The position numbers and the translations under genes were made by a program. Below the pieces are notes generated by a model. That model ran no database searches. It saw only the letters and a list, made by a program, of their open reading frames with translations, and had not been told where the DNA came from. Positions 31,516-44,019 of a stretch of 64,000 bases of DNA are shown one piece after another. Where the stretch lies: positions 23,484,057 to 23,548,056 of the forward strand of contig JAOANR010000002.1 of NCBI GenBank assembly GCA_030278955.1. Direction: 5' to 3'. Position 1 is the first letter of the stretch, and every line of letters starts with the position of its first letter. This stretch comes from Hygrophila difformis (taxonomy: Eukaryota; Streptophyta; Magnoliopsida; Lamiales; Acanthaceae).

Positions 31516-31973
31516 ATGGCCGATCCAAGATTGACTGAGATGATGACCAATATGCTATGTGCTATCACTGATATTCTCCACGAGCTGCGCCATGCTCATC
31601 GTGATGTTATTTCCGACTGGAACCGCGTGAGGGATTTGGAAGACCAAGTAGCACAACTGACCCATGCTAGGGATCAAGCCATAGGCCGCATAACCGATCT
31701 AGAAACCCAATTCGATGAGCTCCAGCATCAAAACCATTTACTCCATGGCAGAACGCCCTCGAAGGCGAGGTAGTGGGACTTCAGAACCAGCTCAATCCAC
31801 TAGGGCCCGAGATGGAGGAGGAGGAAGAGAAGGAAGATCCTCAGAGCCCTATTGAAATTAAGGGGGAGGACCCTGAGGAGGTGGTGGATGACCCTTCGAT
31901 ACCCTTCAACACTGATGAGGAGATTGAGGTCGACGGGAGAATGCTCGGCTATTTGCCCGATTACATGATTTAG
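31516..31973 (+). pseudogene. ORF0: coiled-coil protein of element G, frameshifted
   Basis: The ATG follows directly after TATGTTAG, as in A and B. Frame 1 (31,516-31,770) starts MADPRLTEMM and contains coiled-coil heptads (LEDQVAQLTHARDQAIGRIT). A shift near 31,750 continues into GLQNQLN and a strongly acidic tail (EEEEEKEDPQ, EEVVDDP, DEEIEVDG). This agrees with the coiled-coil-plus-acidic-tail design of the A and B copies and shows that ORF0 belongs to the gag-pol-bearing lineage too. Confidence 0.65.
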
Positions 31974-32244
31974 GCTATGACGTTTTACTTCTGCTTAGCA
32001 AACCACATTTTGCGTGCCTATTTAAATTCGTATTGCTAGTATCACATCTTTTAGTGTCACATTTTGTAGCTATCCCTATGTTATTGAAAATCAATTATCT
32101 AACTTGACTGCTAACCTACCTTATTTTCCCTATCAGTGCCTCTCATGTTTAAAACTTATACGAATCCGAATCATAGTCATTTTCTAACTTGACTGCTAAC
32201 CTACCTTAGAATTCGAATCTTACCTCTGCGTGCTTGATTAACAG
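31974..32244 (+). other. Spacer between ORF0 and gag with duplicated branch-point-like motif
   Basis: A 26-bp direct repeat (32,098-32,123 and 32,183-32,208) contains TCTAACTTGACTGCTAACC, resembling plant branch points (CTAAC). It is followed by TTGATTAACAG|A directly before the gag ATG (32,245). This could be a second 3' splice site for gag; that is inference. Confidence 0.4.
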
Positions 32245-33480
32245 AATGCCACCAAGAGGAAGGTCGAGGAGACAGATTCCGAACAATGATGTTGCTAAGC
32301 TCTCAAATGCACCAAACAATAACAGAGTAACTTTGAACCAGAACAATGCTAACATACCCGTTGGGGCGAATCCGCCTAACTTAGGAGGGCAAGCAAACCC
32401 CGCACCAAATAACGTGGACTAACGATTGATGACAGTGGAGCAAGTCCTCATAGCTTTGGGCAATGCAGAAGTGCACAGGGCTCAGGCGGCGGTACCTCCG
32501 CCAGCAGCCCGCATCAATTACTTGGCAATGGTAAACCCTTATCAGCCGCTCACTATGATGGTTAAGAGGATCCAACAAAGCTGGAAGATTGGATCCGGAT
32601 ATTTGACAAACTGCTGAACGCCGTCAAGTTCCTGGAAAATGAAAAGGTCGATGTGGCGACCTACTATCTGGAAGGTGAAGCAGATGAGTGGTGGCAAAAC
32701 CTCCATGGAGGTTTTGGCTGAGGACGAGCATGCATACTTCTGGGAAGAATTCAAAGAAGCCCTGAGGGGGAGATTTTGCCCATTGAGCACTAAGGCCGCG
32801 AAGTATGAAGAGTTCATCAACCTATGGCAGGGTAGTCAAACGGTACATGAATACTATGCCAAATTTAAGGAGCTAGTCTGCTTTGCTCCGAGGCTTGTAC
32901 CGACTGACTCCGACAAAGCTCAGAAATTCGAGATGGGTCTGAACCTCAGTATCCTGGAGATACTGGATGGAGGACACTACACCATGTTGCAGGCAGTTTA
33001 CGACCGAACGGGAGCAATTGCTCGCATCCAGCAACTGAAACGAAAAGATCATGGGGAGTCGAGCAAGGGCTCGAACAGTTTCGACAGAAGAACCAGAAAC
33101 CACAACAATAGTAACAATTTCAAGAAGGGCAGCAACCAGGAAAGGTTTGAAGGGCCTATAAAGGGCGAGAAAAGTTGATTTAACAACGGAGGGAAAGAGA
33201 CCCGAGGTCCCTTCATACCTCATTGTCCCCAGTGCAACGTTGCACATTTGGTACCTGGAGCTTTCCATAGGTGTGGCAAGTTGGGACACATGAAGAAAGA
33301 ATGTTGGACTCGGGAGGAGGCAATTAAGAAGAGGCCGGATTTGGTGAACCGTCCTCAAGGAAATCGGTCAGCTGGGTCGAATCAGCAGAACAATCAGGGA
33401 CAGAGGTTCCAACAGAATTAAAGGCAACCCCAGAATCGTAACCAGCAAGGGAACTAGGGAGGAGCTATAGGACGCTTGAA
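32245..33480 (+). pseudogene. gag of element G (Retrotrans_gag domain and CCHC knuckle), broken
   Basis: Begins MPPRGRSRRQIPNNDVAK. After stops and frameshifts the capsid-like Retrotrans_gag region appears: LEDWIRIFDKLLNAVKFLEN and YYLEGEADEWWQN in one frame, then EEFKEALRGRFCPLSTKAAK and QGSQTVHEYYAKFKELV in another. A basic linker follows, then the zinc knuckle near 33,226-33,310 (RCGKLGHMKKECW). The first Cys of the CCHC motif is replaced by Phe. Gag packages the RNA; this copy cannot be translated as one protein. Confidence 0.82.
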
Positions 33481-33900
33481 CATTATCAATCAAGCTAATC
33501 TGCCAGCCCAGGGAGATGTGATCACTGGTACGTTCACTGCTTTAAGCGTACCTGTTAAAGTTTTATTCGATTCTGGCGCAAGTTGCTGATTAATTTCAAC
33601 CAGAATTTTACCTGCGTTAGATCTACCAGCACCTATGAATATTCACTTAGGAATTCAATTAGCATCAGGTAAAGTGGTGTCGTGCTCTAAAAGATACGAC
33701 GGGATCCTGATAGTAATTAAGAACATAGAATTCTTCACAAATCTAGTGGAGTTTGACCTTAGGGATTTCGATATAATTTTTGGAATGGACTGACTGATTC
33801 AATACAAGGCTGTCATTGAGTGCCAAAAGCAGAAGAGTGCCATAGCCAAGTCGAGGAAATAAGGTCATTTACTACATGCAGCCTCAGAAGAGGAGTGCCA
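33481..33900 (+). pseudogene. Aspartic protease region of element G
   Basis: GDVITGTFTALSVPVKVLFDSGAS contains the catalytic D-S-G-A motif, directly followed by C-stop. Downstream FDLRDFDIIFGMD is followed by TGA where the family has Trp (GMDWL), then IQYKAVIEC. Two in-frame stops inactivate it. Confidence 0.75.
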
Positions 33901-33927
33901 AGATGGTAAGTGCCTTAATGTAACCTC

Positions 33928-35400
33928 ATGCAAAAGGGCTATCAACTGTACGCATTATACGTATATAACCTCAAGGTTGAGGGAAGCAAGATCGACAAAA
34001 TCCCAGTCGTGAATGAATATCCCGACGTTTTCCCTGAAGATATTCCAGGAATGCCACCAGAGCGAGAAATCGAATTCAAGATTGACGTGGTACCCAGAAT
34101 TGAGCCGGTATCCAAGGTGTCATATCGCGTGGCACCTGCTGAGATGAAGGAGTTAAAGGAACAACTTGAAGATTTGTTAGCAAAGGGATACATTCGACCT
34201 AGTACATGGCCGTGGGAAGCACCCGTCTTATTCGTCAAAAAGAAAGACGGTGGACTCTGGTTATGTATTCACTACAGAGGTCTGAACAAAGTGACAATCA
34301 AGAACAAATACTCGCTACCTAGGATCAAAGACCTTTTCGACCAACTAAAAGGAGCATCGGTATTTTCGAAAGTCGACCTGAGATCGGGATACCATCAATT
34401 GCGTATCGCCGAAGAGGACATACCGTAAACAGCATTTCGGACAAGATATGGACACTACAAATTCACTGTAATGTCCTTTGGTTTGAAGAATGCTCCCGCA
34501 GTATTCATGAACCTTATGAATAGTGTTTTCCGAGAGTTGCTAGATTCTTGTGTTGTCGTATTCATCTATGACATTCTAGTTTACTCAAGGAATGAGAAGG
34601 AGCATGCGAAACATCTGCATCAAGTGCTTGAAATTTTGAGGAAGAATCAATTGTACACAAGTTGTCTAAACGCGAGTTTTGGATGAAAGAAGTCACATTT
34701 TTGGGACATATAGTATCGGCTAACAGAGTGTGGGTTGATCCGGCAAAAATATCCGCGGTGACTGATTGGCCAGTACCGACGCAGTACGGGTCTAGCTTAT
34801 TGATACGTTCCATAAAACTCTAGTTGACTCCATTTTCTTGGTAAGTGAGATGGAAATAAGGAGTTTCCTCGGACTAGCCAGATACTATAGGAGATTTGTG
34901 AAATTTTTTTTCAAGATTGCAAGACCGATGGCCCAATTGTTGAAGAAAGGGTTAAATTTCGAATGGACTGCTGATTGTGAGGCGTCACTCCAAGAACTCA
35001 AGAAAAGACTCACAATAGCACCGGTCTTGGCACTACCATCAGAGACGGAAGATTTTGAAGTGTATAGCGACGCCTCAAAGGAAGGTCTTGGTTGCATGCT
35101 AATGCAAAATTAAAGGGTGATTGCTTACGCATAGCAACAACTCAAGCCGCATGAGGAGAATTATCCGACCCACGATTTGGAATAGGTTGCGGTCGTGTTC
35201 GCTCTTAAAATTTGGCGACAGTACCTATATGGACGAACATGTCGGATGTTCACAGACCATAAAAGCCTCAAGTACATATTTACTCAGAAGGAGTTAAATA
35301 TGAGGCTTGAGCTGATCAAAACTATGATTTAGACATAGCCTATCATGAAGGAAGAGTGAACGTTGTTGCAGACGCATTGAGCCGGAAGACGCGACATACG
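33928..35400 (+). pseudogene. Reverse transcriptase and RNase H of element G, inactivated
   Basis: RT motifs in order: [70 protein letters not shown] and [12 protein letters not shown]. The last should be the F-I-D-D-I-L-V-Y catalytic box; the first Asp is Tyr here. Then FLGLARYYRRFVKFF, EVYSDASKEGLGCMLMQ and, past a stop, [34 protein letters not shown] and VNVVADALSRK of the RNase H region. There are stops near 34,426, 35,111, 35,133 and 35,185, frameshifts around 34,684-34,840 with a short extra segment, and a four-codon deletion after ELNMR. Confidence 0.85.
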
Positions 35401-35649
35401 GCAAACACTCTCATTTTACCTTCGGGACTATACATGGACTTGGCAAAGTTGGAAACTGAACTGGTCTATTAAGGAACCGTGGTAGAAACGGTGAATGCCA
35501 TCGCAATTGAACCTACCATATTCAATGAGATACGAGCCGCAACCTCAAAAGGATCAAGGAGAAGATTGGAGAAGGTAAGGCCGCAGGATTTACGATCCAT
35601 GATGACGGAAGTATCCGCTTCAAATGAGGATGGTGCTTTCCTCACAAGT

Positions 35650-36950
35650 GTAAGGAATTGAAGCGGAAATTGATGGAAGAATGCCACAGCACCCCGTACT
35701 CTATACATCCGGGGGATGATAAGCTATATAAGGACTCGAAGAAAATTTATTGGTCGCCGAGAATGAAGAATGATGTTGCCGACTTTGTAGCTGAATGCTT
35801 AACCTGCCAGAAGGTTAAGGCAGTACGGCAGAAGCCATTGGGATTGGTAAAGCGATTGGAAATCCCAAATTAGAAATGGGATAGTATTTCAATGGATTTT
35901 GTTTCTAGATTACCGAGATCACCTCGAGGAATGAACAAGATTTGGGTGATTGTTAATCGATTGACGAAGACCGCAATCTTCATACCAATGAAAGATGATT
36001 GGTCAATGGATCAACTTGCTAAGGCGTATATTGATAATGTGGTCCGAAGGCATGGAGTACCACACGATATCATTTCCGATCGAGATTGTAGGTTTGTCTC
36101 AAATTTTTGGACCAAATTGCAAGAAGCCTTAGGAACACAAATCAAGATGAGCACGACTTTTCATCCCATGACTGACGATCAAATCGAGCGGACGATTCAA
36201 ACACTCGAAGATATGCTAAGGGCGTGTGTACTTGAATTCAAGGGAAGTTGGGAAAACTACTTGCCAGTAATTGAGTTCTCGTATAACAACAGTTACCACG
36301 CTAGCATTGGCATGGCGCCGTTCGAAGCTCACTACGGACGCAAATGTCAAAGTCCGTTATGCTAGGTAAAGGATGATAGTTCCGTGGTTTTAGGACCTCA
36401 GCTCATTGAGGACATGAGCCGACAAATCAAAGTGGTCCAACAAAAGATGAAAGCCGCACAAGTTCGGCAAAAGAGCTATGCCGACACGAGAAGAAAAGAG
36501 TTGGAATTTCATGTGGGAGACAAGGTCATGCTAAAAGTATCACTGATGAAGGGGGTGATGCATTTTGGCAAATGAGGAAAGTTGAGTCCTCGCTACATTA
36601 GTCCCTACGAGATGTTAGACCGTGTGGGTACCTTAGCATACCGATTGGCTCTTCCACCAGAGTTTTCTCGCGTCCGCAATGTGTTTCATGTTTCTCAGTT
36701 AAAGAAATATGTACATGATCCAACTCATGTCTTGCAACCCGATGTGATCGAATTGGATGACAATCTCACATACGAGGAATACCCGATCGAGGTACTTGAT
36801 GTCAAAGAAAGGGTTACGAGGAACGTGAGAATGGTGAAGGTTTTATGGTACAATCGTGGCACCGAGGAAGCAATGTGGGAACTGGAATCGGACATGAAGC
36901 AGAGATATCCCAATCTTTTCCAAAGCGACTTGATAATGGCCAAAAATTGA
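35650..36950 (+). pseudogene. Integrase with C-terminal chromodomain of element G
   Basis: The zinc-binding part (HSTPYSIHPG, CLTCQKVKA) is followed by the core with all three acidic positions recognisable: [10 protein letters not shown] (D), [13 protein letters not shown] (D) and [19 protein letters not shown] (E). Then [18 protein letters not shown] and a stop, GDKVMLKVS, a stop, RYISPYEMLDRVG, FHVSQLKKYVHDPTHVLQPD and a chromodomain (YPIEVLDVKER, VRMVKVLWYNRGTEEAMWELE). The frame is cut at 36,930 by element H just after RYPNLFQS. The chromodomain, which usually directs insertion to marked chromatin, places G in the chromovirus (Tekay/Del-like) group. At least three stops. Confidence 0.85.
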
Positions 36951-39900
36951 CCAATATTTTCAATCCATTTCCGTGTCTGAGACGGACATTTTGATCGTAT
37001 TTCCATCTTATTGTAATAAGAAAGCAGTTGAATTTAACAGATTAATGCTAGTTTGTAAAAACATTGAGCCGGTAATAAAAAGACACAAAATATGCAATTT
37101 TAAATTGTATTTGTGTTAGAAAAATCCAAAAACATGAAAAAAGGAAAAAGAAAAGAAAAAGGAATGGAAAGATGGGCAAAAGAATAATATAGCCCACAAA
37201 AATCCAAAAAGATGGGAAAAAGATTGAAAATCCCACAACTGAAATTTGGTCAAGTGTTGAAGCACAATTCGAATTGTGCAATTCGAATTAATTCGAATTG
37301 CACACAATTCGAATTGCTGAAGAGAACAAAGAAATGGTTAAGTGTTGGAAGGGATGCAGAAGCCTAATTCGAATTGTTCAAATTCGAATTAATTCGAATT
37401 AGGGAATGAAGAGAGAAGAAACCCAAAGGCAAGAAGATGCAATTCGAATTGTTCAATTCGAATTAATTCGAACTGGCACAAACAATTCGAATTGCCAACA
37501 AATGCAAAGAGGCCAAGCAGAAACCCTCATCCAATTCGAGAAAAGACCAATTCGAATTCTTCACAACAATTCGAATTGATAACTGAAGGCCACATTTCCA
37601 GCTCAAGGAAGAGATCTCACAATTCGAATTAACTCGAATTGATTGAATTAACTCGAACTTCACTCATTGAAGCTGTGGAGCATGAGCACAACATTGGTGG
37701 GCCTAGGGTTTCGAAATTTGTCTATAAAAGCAGACCTTCCACAACAGAACAAGGAGATCAAGAATTTTGCCAAAACGCAGTTTGGGACAAAAAGAACAGC
37801 AGGAGGTTCCACACCCCTTAAGGGTTAGGTAGGTAATTTAGTTTAGTTTAGTTTATTTTTCCTTGCAAGTAGTATAATCTTTACATGCTTTGATCTTAGT
37901 TTAGTGTAGAAGCAGTTTGTGTAACCCTTAGAGTAGCCATTTCCAGATTTTTATATGCTTTCTAATTAGAATAAACCCTACCTTCAAGTTAATGATGGTT
38001 TTGGGTTCTTTATTTTGCTTTCAAAGTGTCAATACAAGAAAAATTTCCAGAAATGGTGTTATTCATGTGTTTTGGCACTCTTTAATGCTTTCTTTAGAAA
38101 TAAATGCTTAGCATGTTTGTTTGTTTCAACTAGGTTACATTTATTATGTCCTAGTTGACATTCAAACTTAATAAATGCATGTTTGGTGGGTTGTTAGCTT
38201 GATTTTGTGCCTTAGAGCTTCAAATAAGTGTTCCTAGGTTTTAGACGTTTTTAGGTTTGTTAGTATTTATCTTTTTATCTTATTTTTCCTGCCTTGTTTT
38301 TATTTTATGCTTCCTTAGATAACTTGAGTGTTCTTAGTTTATTCATGTAGTTCTTAGATAACTAGATGTTTTAGGTTCTTTGATCTTTGATCCATTGTTT
38401 GTAGAAATAGGGTTTGAATCTTGTCAATACCCACTGGACATGTGGTTTTCAACCAATTCGAATTCTCTAATTCGAATTGGTTCAACAATTCGAATTGGCA
38501 AGGAAAACCACATTGTATTGCATGCCACCCATTCATGCCTTAGTTTATTTTCCCATCTCTTACCAATTCGAATTGTCCAATTCGAATTAATTCGAATTGC
38601 TGGACAATTCGAATTCACCTTCTCCTTGAGGTAAATGCCTTAGTCAATTTGAGCAAGAAAAGGACTTCGCCAATTCGAGTTGTCCAATTCGAATTAATTC
38701 GAATTGGTCAATAATTCGAACTAGATGATGTTCCAATTTCTGGCAATGATTAATTGAGTAAAGTAATACTTCATCCTTCATGCATTCTCAATTCGAATTA
38801 ACCCAATAATTCGAATTGAACTATCCCTTCTATTTTGAAAACTCCAAAAATATTTTCTTTCATGATTTGTGTAAGTTGCATGGGTGTATTGGGCCTAGGC
38901 CCATTTCACCTAACTTTATTCATTACACATTTCAACCCATTAAGTGTCCACTTATTGTGTGCTTAACACCCACACAATACCAAAAATATTTTCTTACTTT
39001 TATGTTTTCTCTTTCATTGTGTGTATGAATGGATAATGAGAAACACCACAGATTAATGTTGGTGAAAGGTCCCTTCGCAGGGATATCGACTAACCCGTCT
39101 TCTGTGTGTCAATTATTATCTGTTATTTTGCATGATCTGGTTAGTGGTTGGTGGAAGCTTCGGCGAGCGTTCTCTTCACTAAGAGTTTCGATTAGTCACT
39201 CAGCCAATTCCTAATCAGATACAGTTTTAATTTTCCTTATCTTAATTTCTCAACCTGAATTCAAGTTGCAATAGTATCAACTGATGTCGACCAACATCAG
39301 TTGAGAAATATTACAGCAAGAAATATGTGGGTTCTTCTTCCACTCACAGACAAAAGAAAACTGAATGACGGCGGTCACCGTCGTTTGGAATTCTTTCTGT
39401 CTAAAATCAGATAATTGGGAACCGGACAGCAGATGTTTGCAGTCCGAAAAACCCCAACTATTTCTGGCACTCTTTTTAGCCGATTTCTTCTCATCTCAGG
39501 CTAATCCATCTTGTGTAACGCATTCTGTCTAACCCCACCATATATTTTGGGGTATTTTATTTTCCTTTTCATATACTTGTATGCATGATACTATTATGTA
39601 GATGTTCGGGTCTTATTGCTATTTTGGGGATCCTTCTCCTTGGACACAGAAGTCTTGATATAAATCTGATGTGGCATAATAAACTTCCAACAAAAACTCC
39701 TTTATAAAATCCAGATCTGAGTAAGGGATAAATTCGACAGTTATGACTAATTCATCTTCCACTGGGGGTTGATTTTGAGAGCTTAGAAGCAGAGTCAGCG
39801 ATTAGGTCTCATCCAGACTGAAAGGATCTGTGTTTTAATTGAGAGTTTAGTACCTGTCTAGGGAATGATTTTCAGATATCGATTGGTTTCTCAAAATTGC

Positions 39901-40901
39901 TGTGTGTTGGAAATCTGATATTAGATATCGCATTAAGTCAATATCCACTTGGGTATAGATGAGATGTGATAAATAATACTAGAGGAACAACATATAGGCC
40001 TTGGTGAATTTATAAGGTAAGGTCGAGTATTCCTTCGACTACTATCTTCTTCTGCCAAAGTCTAGAATTGAGTCTTGAGTGAGTACATCCGGAATAGGTT
40101 CATTTATGGATCTGTTTCATTTAGTTTGTATCTCATAACTACCCAGATGTTGTAAGCCCTGTGGCTTATTGATATCTCGGGGGTTCTTGATCTGCATCTG
40201 GTCACTAAGACCAGGGGCTCTTTTATACAAACGGAAAGAGACGTTTTTAATGCTTCCGAGTGATAGATTTAAATGCTTTCTTTACAGCTTTCTTTACTGC
40301 TTTCCTTTAAATGCTTTCATAGAGGTCACTCGGAAGAATTAGGGGCTGTCCATCTGTTAAAAGGTTTGAGAGTTATGGAATGGTTTGGGGCGTGATTTGA
40401 AACTTTGGGTGTGACATGGAGGAATGATAGGAGTACTTGGCATGTTAACTAATGATATGCTAGGTGTTACTTATCCACCACAAATGAATAATACGCCTTA
40501 GCATGGCCATGTGAGGGCAGTTGTGAGTCTGTGGTATCTTAGAAATTGTTGTCTTAAGAGCATGTAAATTCTCACCATAAGTACCTGTCTGTTAAAGGGA
40601 ACATGGTGTAGAAAGCATGGGAGTTAGCTAACTAGAGGATTATCCCAAGCTAAGATCTGTGTATAAAAATGGAAGTTTAATTGTGTTTCATCTGAATCTT
40701 GTCCAATCTTTATTATTTCCTCCCTGTCCCTTCTGTCATATTAAACTTGCTTTCTAGATAGTGTAGCATAATTTTATATTGCTTTCGTAGTATAGATTTA
40801 ATTGCTTTCTTCGACCTAGTTTACCATGCTTTGTAGAATAATTTTTACTGCTCTCATGATCTGGTTTAATTTATGTCAAGTAGTTGTTAGAAAACCTTGC
40901 A
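36931..40901 (+). repeat. 5' LTR of element H
   Basis: 3,971 bp. Two AATTCGAATT-rich blocks (37,260-37,665 and 38,452-38,820). TATA-like TCTATAAAAGCAG at about 37,720 follows the first block and could be the promoter (start of R near 37,750). A CTAGGTTA/T-rich region and repeats of TGCTTTC follow (40,240-40,330, 40,745-40,850). No gene. Relative to the 3' LTR it lacks 232 bp between two CATGTG words. Confidence 0.83.
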
Positions 40902-42606
40902 AAGGCGTCTGAACCCCCATATGCAGGAAGTGGTAAGGAAAGAGGTTATCAAGCTCTTAGATGCTGGTATCATCTATCCTATCTCTGATAGCAAATGGGT
41001 TAGCCCAGTGCAGGTCGTACCGGAACGTGGGGGGATCTGTGTAACGACTAATGAGCAAGGAGAAGAAGTGGCGACGCGTCCAGTGACCGGTTGGAGAGTT
41101 TGCATCGACTACCGGAAGCTCAATATTGCTACCAGGAAGGACCATTTCCCCTTGCCATTCATTGATCAGATGCTAGAGCGGTTGGCCGGAAGGGAGTTCT
41201 ATTGCTTTTTGGATGGGTACTCTGGCTATAATCAGATTGTAATAGCTAGCGAGGATCACGACAAGACCACATTCACATGCCCATATGGAACTTTTGCGTA
41301 CAGGCGCATGCCTTTTGGACTTTGTAATGCGCCTGCCACATTTCAAAGATGCATGATGTCAATTTTCTCAGAATTTATCGAAAAATGCATTGAAGTTTTC
41401 ATGGATGACTTCTCTGTGTATGGAGATACTTTTGATGAATGTTTGACTAATCTTGCACAAATTTTGAAAAGATGTGAGGACACCAACCTAGTTTTGAACT
41501 GGGAAAAGTGCCATTTCATGGTCACCGAAGGAATAGTGTTAGGTCACCGCATCTCGCGCGCAGGCATCGAAGTCGACAGGGCTAAGGTCTCAGTCATCTC
41601 AAACCTACCATTGCCTAATTCAATAAAAGCAGTTAGGAGTTTCTTAGGGCATGCCGGTTTCTACCGGAGATTCATTAAAGACTTTTCTAAAATTGCCAAG
41701 CCGCTCACTAACTTGCTTTGTAAAGAAAATCCTTTCGTAATAAATGAAGCGTGTGTTCAAGCCTTTGACACGCTCAAAGAGATGTTGATTTCTGCTCCAA
41801 TAGTGCAACCACCCGATTGGTCAATGCCTTTCGAGGTGATGTGTGATGCAAGTGATCTCGCCGTGGGTGCAGTTCTTGGGAAACATAAGGAAGGGAAGCA
41901 TTGTGTAATTCATTACGCAAGTCATGCCCTGAATGAGGCCCAAATTAACTACACCACCACGGAGAAGGAGATGTATGCTGTGGTTTTTGCGTTTGATAAA
42001 TTCAGACAATATCTTATTGGTACGAAAACCACAGTGTACACAGATCACTCTGCACTGAGATACTTGTTTAGCAAACAAGACGCCAAACCTCGATTAATCA
42101 GGTGGGTACTCTTGTTGCAAGAATTCAACATTATAATAAAAGATAGAAAAGGCAGAGACAATGGTGCTGCTGACCATTTGTCTCGACTAGAAAATGATAA
42201 AAATGAGCTAGCCGTAAATGAGAATTTTCCGGACGAGCAACTGTTTGCCTTGCATCTTCATGATCAAGCTTGTCCGTGGTTTTCCGATATTGCTAACTTT
42301 TTAGCATGCGGAATAATTCCACCATTTCAAAGCAGGAGCCACAAAGCGAGGTTCAACCGAGATGTAGTTAACTACTTCTGGGAAGATCCTTATCTCTTCA
42401 AGCATTGTGCAGATTCGATTATTAGACGATGTGTAACTGAGCATGAGGCTTATCAAATCGCTAAGAAATGCCATGAGTCGGAATATGGAGGTCACCATGG
42501 CCCCACTCGAACAGCTCATAAAGTGCTCGAATGCGGTTTCTATTGGCCTACCATTTACGAGGATTGCAAAGCGTTTGTTAAAGCTTGCGACAGATCCAAA
42601 GACTAG
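40897..42606 (+). CDS. Athila-like reverse transcriptase, RNase H and integrase zinc-finger region
   Basis: 569 codons open from the LTR/pol junction; there is no natural start (first codon TTG, LTR-derived). [57 protein letters not shown] region, [20 protein letters not shown] and the intact catalytic box [10 protein letters not shown]. RNase [49 protein letters not shown] and [12 protein letters not shown]. Integrase N-terminus: [19 protein letters not shown] and the first Cys of the HHCC pair (KACDR). A one-base deletion near 42,595 replaces the second Cys codon and ends the frame. Gag and protease, normally fused upstream, are deleted. Confidence 0.85.
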   Translation: MQRRLNPHMQEVVRKEVIKLLDAGIIYPISDSKWVSPVQVVPERGGICVTTNEQGEEVATRPVTGWRVCIDYRKLNIATRKDHFPLPFIDQMLERLAGREFYCFLDGYSGYNQIVIASEDHDKTTFTCPYGTFAYRRMPFGLCNAPATFQRCMMSIFSEFIEKCIEVFMDDFSVYGDTFDECLTNLAQILKRCEDTNLVLNWEKCHFMVTEGIVLGHRISRAGIEVDRAKVSVISNLPLPNSIKAVRSFLGHAGFYRRFIKDFSKIAKPLTNLLCKENPFVINEACVQAFDTLKEMLISAPIVQPPDWSMPFEVMCDASDLAVGAVLGKHKEGKHCVIHYASHALNEAQINYTTTEKEMYAVVFAFDKFRQYLIGTKTTVYTDHSALRYLFSKQDAKPRLIRWVLLLQEFNIIIKDRKGRDNGAADHLSRLENDKNELAVNENFPDEQLFALHLHDQACPWFSDIANFLACGIIPPFQSRSHKARFNRDVVNYFWEDPYLFKHCADSIIRRCVTEHEAYQIAKKCHESEYGGHHGPTRTAHKVLECGFYWPTIYEDCKAFVKACDRSKD

Positions 42607-43562
42607 GGAATATCTCCAAGAGGGATGAGATGCCTCAACAAGGAATTCTCACTCTCGAGATTTTCGATGTATGGGGTATTGACTTCATGGGACCATTCCC
42701 GACATCTGATGGGAACCATTACATCTTGGTAGCTGTCGATTACGTTTCCAAGTGGGTTGAGGCCGTTGCACTGCCAACCAATGATGGCAACCAGGTCGTC
42801 AAATTTTTGAAAAATAACATTTTCAATAGATTTGGTGTACCCAGGGTGATCATATCAGATGGAGGAACCCATTTTGTTAATAAAGCATTTGCAAATCTTA
42901 TGAGCAAAAATGGGATTCTCCACAAGATCGGCACGCCTTACCATCCCCAAACCAGTGGTCAAGTCGAGGTCTCAAATCGCGAAATCAAACACATACTCGA
43001 GGCCACTGTGGGGACAACTCGCAAAGATTGGTCACGTAAGCTCAATGATGCTTTATGGGCATACCGCACTGCATTCAAGACTCCCATTGGGATGTCTCCA
43101 TACAGACTTGTCTTCGGGAAGGCCTGTCATTTGCCCGTAGAACTAGAGCATAAGGCTTACTGGGCCGTACGAACGCTCAATTTTGACTCACGAGTTGCTC
43201 AGAGTAAGCGCAAGTTGGACCTCAATGAAATTGAGGAAATACGTGCGCAAGCTTATGAAAGCTCGAGGATTTATAAAGAGCGGACCCAGAAGTTACACGA
43301 TCGTCGTATTAAGTCTAAACACTTCTATGTTGGCCAGAATGTCTTGTTATTCAATTCTAGGTTGAAGCTGTTCCCCGGAAAGCTTAAATCCAGATGGGAA
43401 GGGCTATACGAAGTGGTGCACGTGTTTGAAAGTGGAGCTGTCAGGATCCGAACTGACAAAGGAGAGCTGGTAGTGAATGGACACAGATTGAAGGAGTATC
43501 TTGGGCAGTTCGACCCCGAAAAAGAAGCTCAAATGACAACAGAACCGGCTTATGCTCAATAA
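42596..43562 (+). CDS. Athila-like integrase core and C-terminus (frame -1 to RT)
   Basis: Continues the pol protein after the one-base deletion, from [15 protein letters not shown]. Catalytic triad intact: [11 protein letters not shown] (D), [16 protein letters not shown] (D) and [16 protein letters not shown] (E). Athila/Tat-clade signatures follow: [52 protein letters not shown] and [11 protein letters not shown]. Ends [14 protein letters not shown], with no chromodomain. The ATG-like start at 42,585 is out of context. Without the frameshift, RT-RH-IN would form one reading frame. Confidence 0.85.
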
Positions 43563-44019
43563 ATATTATACATATATTTACTTACTTATTTATTATTTAC
43601 TCTACCTATTTTTATTGGGATGAAGTATCCAAAAATCAATTGAACATTTAGAGTACTAAGACTCTAAATGTGAGGATGTTGATATTTGGGGAAAACCTAA
43701 TACTTTCTTATAATTGTTTTGCAGGAATTCGAGGAACCAACAAAAAGAAAGATAAAGCTTCCAAAAACCAGGTTCCCGGTTGGGTTAATATTATATTTAA
43801 TGAAAATTAATTCCGGAATTTAGAGAAATCTAAAATCCAGAATAAATTCATAAAATAAAATTGTTAACCCAACCTAATTTATGCAAGCAATATGTTTCAG
43901 ATTCTAATTCTGTGTAGATATGTTTGCTATTGAGTTCATCTTGATGAACATAAATTTTGTGAAAATCTAAATTTTCCTAAGTCTTAGAGGTGGTTTAATT
44001 TCTTTTTTTTTTTTTCATT
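43563..44019 (+). other. Spacer after integrase with hairpin and polypurine-like site
   Basis: A perfect 9-bp hairpin ATTTAGAGT-ACTAAG-ACTCTAAAT (43,646-43,669) is followed at once by GTGAGGATG and TGTTGATATTTGGGG (43,677). The same GTGAGGATGTTGATA word precedes the real 3' LTR at 48,595. Either this is an internal second polypurine tract, or 43,677 starts a remnant of a different LTR. A TTTTGCAGG acceptor-like site is at 43,717-43,725. Confidence 0.5.

Noticed and set aside
38816..39214. Short plus-strand frames in the LTR of H
   Set aside because: No motif, and the H LTR is otherwise non-coding; treated as chance frames.
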